Below, piece after piece: positions 5,455 to 6,209 of a stretch of 6,209 nucleotides of DNA; the first letter of the stretch is position 1, and each line of letters starts with the position of its first letter. This stretch comes from Candidatus Peribacteraceae bacterium (GTDB lineage Bacteria; Patescibacteriota; Gracilibacteria; Peribacterales; Peribacteraceae), in the NCBI GenBank assembly GCA_018061525.1, contig JAGOUB010000057.1, positions 1 to 6,209 of the forward strand, given 5' to 3'. The notes beneath the pieces are model-generated. The model was not told the DNA's origin. It saw only the letters and a program-made list of their open reading frames with translations, and searched no databases. Both the position numbers and the translations under genes were made by a program.

Positions 5455-5460
5455 CTCCTC
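5455..5460 (-). promoter_or_regulatory. Strong Shine-Dalgarno for the small lipoprotein gene
   Basis: The minus strand reads GAGGAG followed by 7 bases (AGCCCGC) and the ATG at 5447. This is the only near-perfect Shine-Dalgarno at a gene start in the window. It fixes this start and shows that the host's ribosomes use the normal anti-SD, which makes its absence at the other starts meaningful. Confidence 0.8.
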
Positions 5461-5491
5461 AGGGTTGAAAGGACGGTTCAGACTTAGGTTC

Positions 5492-5519
5492 ACCGTACCA
5501 CCTTCCTTCCTTTCGACAA
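5492..5519 (-). promoter_or_regulatory. Promoter of the small lipoprotein gene (-35 and extended -10)
   Basis: On the minus strand TTGTCG (5519-5514, four of six matches to TTGACA) is followed after 16 bases by TACGGT (5497-5492), preceded by the extension TGG (5500-5498). Predicted transcription start is near 5485, giving a leader of about 38 nt that contains the Shine-Dalgarno. This is the most complete promoter seen in the window. Confidence 0.5.
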
Positions 5520-5565
5520 GGATCGGTTCGTGAGGATTTTCGTCGCTCGGCCCCGCCTCTGGCCG

Positions 5566-5571
5566 TAGACT
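5566..5571 (+). promoter_or_regulatory. -10 element, leaderless transcription of the secreted protein gene
   Basis: TAGACT ends 8 bases before the ATG at 5580, the same distance as at dipZ and one more than at the MPQTG gene. It lacks a TGn extension and no -35 is apparent, so it is weaker on its own; the repeated placement is the main support. No Shine-Dalgarno is seen before the ATG (CCGGGCGT). Confidence 0.4.
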
Positions 5572-5579
5572 CCGGGCGT

Positions 5580-6209
5580 ATGCGCCTGCTTCTCGCCCTA
5601 CTCTCGTCGCTCCTCGTGCCGGCTTCTGCCTTGGCCGCTTTGCCCGGACCGCCGGCCCTCACGGCCACGGTGTCGGTGCCTGCTCAGGGTTCTATCCCGC
5701 AGGGTGCCCAGCGCGTGGGTATGCTGACGGTCTCGCTCCAGGCGAGCTGCGCCAGCGATGTGTCCGTGTCGTCGCTGGAAGTACGCCACGGCGGCCTCGG
5801 CAGCGTGCGCGATCTCTCTCGCCTCTACCTCATGGAAGGCGGCCGGCGTGCGTCGCGCGGCGCGGTTCCCAATGACCAGGCGCCCACCATGCTGCGCCTA
5901 CGCAGCTTCACGGTTGATGCCTGCGAGACGCGCATCCTCACCGTCGCCGCCGACTTCTCGGCCTCGGCCGCCGCGGCGGGGGAGCACCGCCTGACGCTCG
6001 AAGAGGTCAGCGCCGATGCGCCGGCCCGTATCATCGCTGCCGCCGCGTCCTCGTCGTCCGTGCCGCGCGCGACGATCACCCCCGGCGCGTCTGCCGAGCT
6101 CTCGATCGAGTTCCTGCCCGTGCGCACCAGCGTTACGTACGGCGCTCATCGCACCCTCACCCGCCTGCGCCTGGAGAACGACGGCCGCCGCGCCCAGTCG
6201 GTGCTGGCG
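5580..6209 (+). CDS. Secreted beta-sandwich repeat protein (3' end beyond window)
   Basis: Partial gene: 210 codons are visible with no stop. MRLLLALLSSLLVPASALAA is a typical signal peptide with an AxA cleavage site, giving a mature start near Leu21 or Ala20. The mature part begins with a beta-rich unit (about 26-125). It includes VSVPAQGSIPQGAQRVGMLT, SVSSLEVRHGGLGSVRDLSR and LYLMEGGRR, then RLRSFTVDACETRILTVAADF. This resembles the immunoglobulin-like surface units common in Patescibacteria secreted proteins (recognition from memory). After an Ala/Ser-rich link (about 150-165), a second, weaker copy seems to begin (LSIEFLPVRTSVTYGAHRTL, then RLRLENDG). The only two cysteines, Cys57 and Cys115, are in the first unit and could form a disulfide. 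The exact function is unknown. The full protein is probably much longer and may end in a surface anchor outside the window. Confidence 0.85.
   Translation, partial: MRLLLALLSSLLVPASALAALPGPPALTATVSVPAQGSIPQGAQRVGMLTVSLQASCASDVSVSSLEVRHGGLGSVRDLSRLYLMEGGRRASRGAVPNDQAPTMLRLRSFTVDACETRILTVAADFSASAAAAGEHRLTLEEVSADAPARIIAAAASSSSVPRATITPGASAELSIEFLPVRTSVTYGAHRTLTRLRLENDGRRAQSVLA

Noticed and set aside
1..6209. tRNA, rRNA, CRISPR array, insertion sequence or prophage attachment site
   Set aside because: Looked for cloverleaf-like arms, regularly spaced repeats, transposase frames and terminal inverted repeats; none seen.

Overview
The window is GC-rich (about two thirds G+C by eye) and densely coded. 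It comes from a bacterium using the standard stop code: TGA ends three of the four complete genes and TAA the fourth, which argues against lineages that read TGA as an amino acid. The gene content suggests, without proving, a Patescibacteria/CPR-type organism (Peregrinibacteria-like or similar). The hints are a serine-rich surface protein ending in an MPQTG motif plus a membrane helix, a secreted protein made of repeated beta-sandwich units of a kind I associate with that group, and a GT4/GH57 alpha-glucan gene pair. No mobile element, tRNA, rRNA or CRISPR array was seen.

Layout. On the minus strand, positions 1-1882 hold a two-gene operon: a GT4 glycogen-synthase-like glycosyltransferase (1882 to 677) followed, through a 4-base ATGA overlap, by a GH57 alpha-amylase-type glycoside hydrolase that runs off the left edge. 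A divergent control region of about 200 bases (1883-2082) separates it from two plus-strand genes. These are a DipZ-type membrane thiol-redox protein (2083-3861) and, 19 bases later, a lipoprotein/MPQTG surface protein with a long Ser/Met/Trp linker (3881-5017). A strong hairpin with an A/T tract lies at the convergent junction with a small minus-strand predicted lipoprotein of unknown function (5447 to 5061). After a second divergent region, a secreted beta-sandwich protein starts at 5580 and leaves the window at the right edge.

How the genes may work together. The left pair handles alpha-glucan inside the cell. The rest form an envelope group: DipZ moves reducing or oxidising equivalents across the membrane to its own extracytoplasmic thioredoxin domain, and its neighbours are exported or surface proteins. 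The only two cysteines in the visible part of the 5580 product look able to form a disulfide, so it could be a DipZ client (inference).

The most informative non-coding signal concerns promoters. Extended or near-consensus -10 elements sit exactly 7-8 bases before the ATG of all three plus-strand envelope genes, which predicts leaderless mRNAs. The minus-strand genes instead have leaders: the glycosyltransferase has an AC-rich leader with a 5' hairpin and no Shine-Dalgarno, and the small lipoprotein has a strong GAGGAG. These promoters also help choose three start codons that the longest ORFs would misplace.
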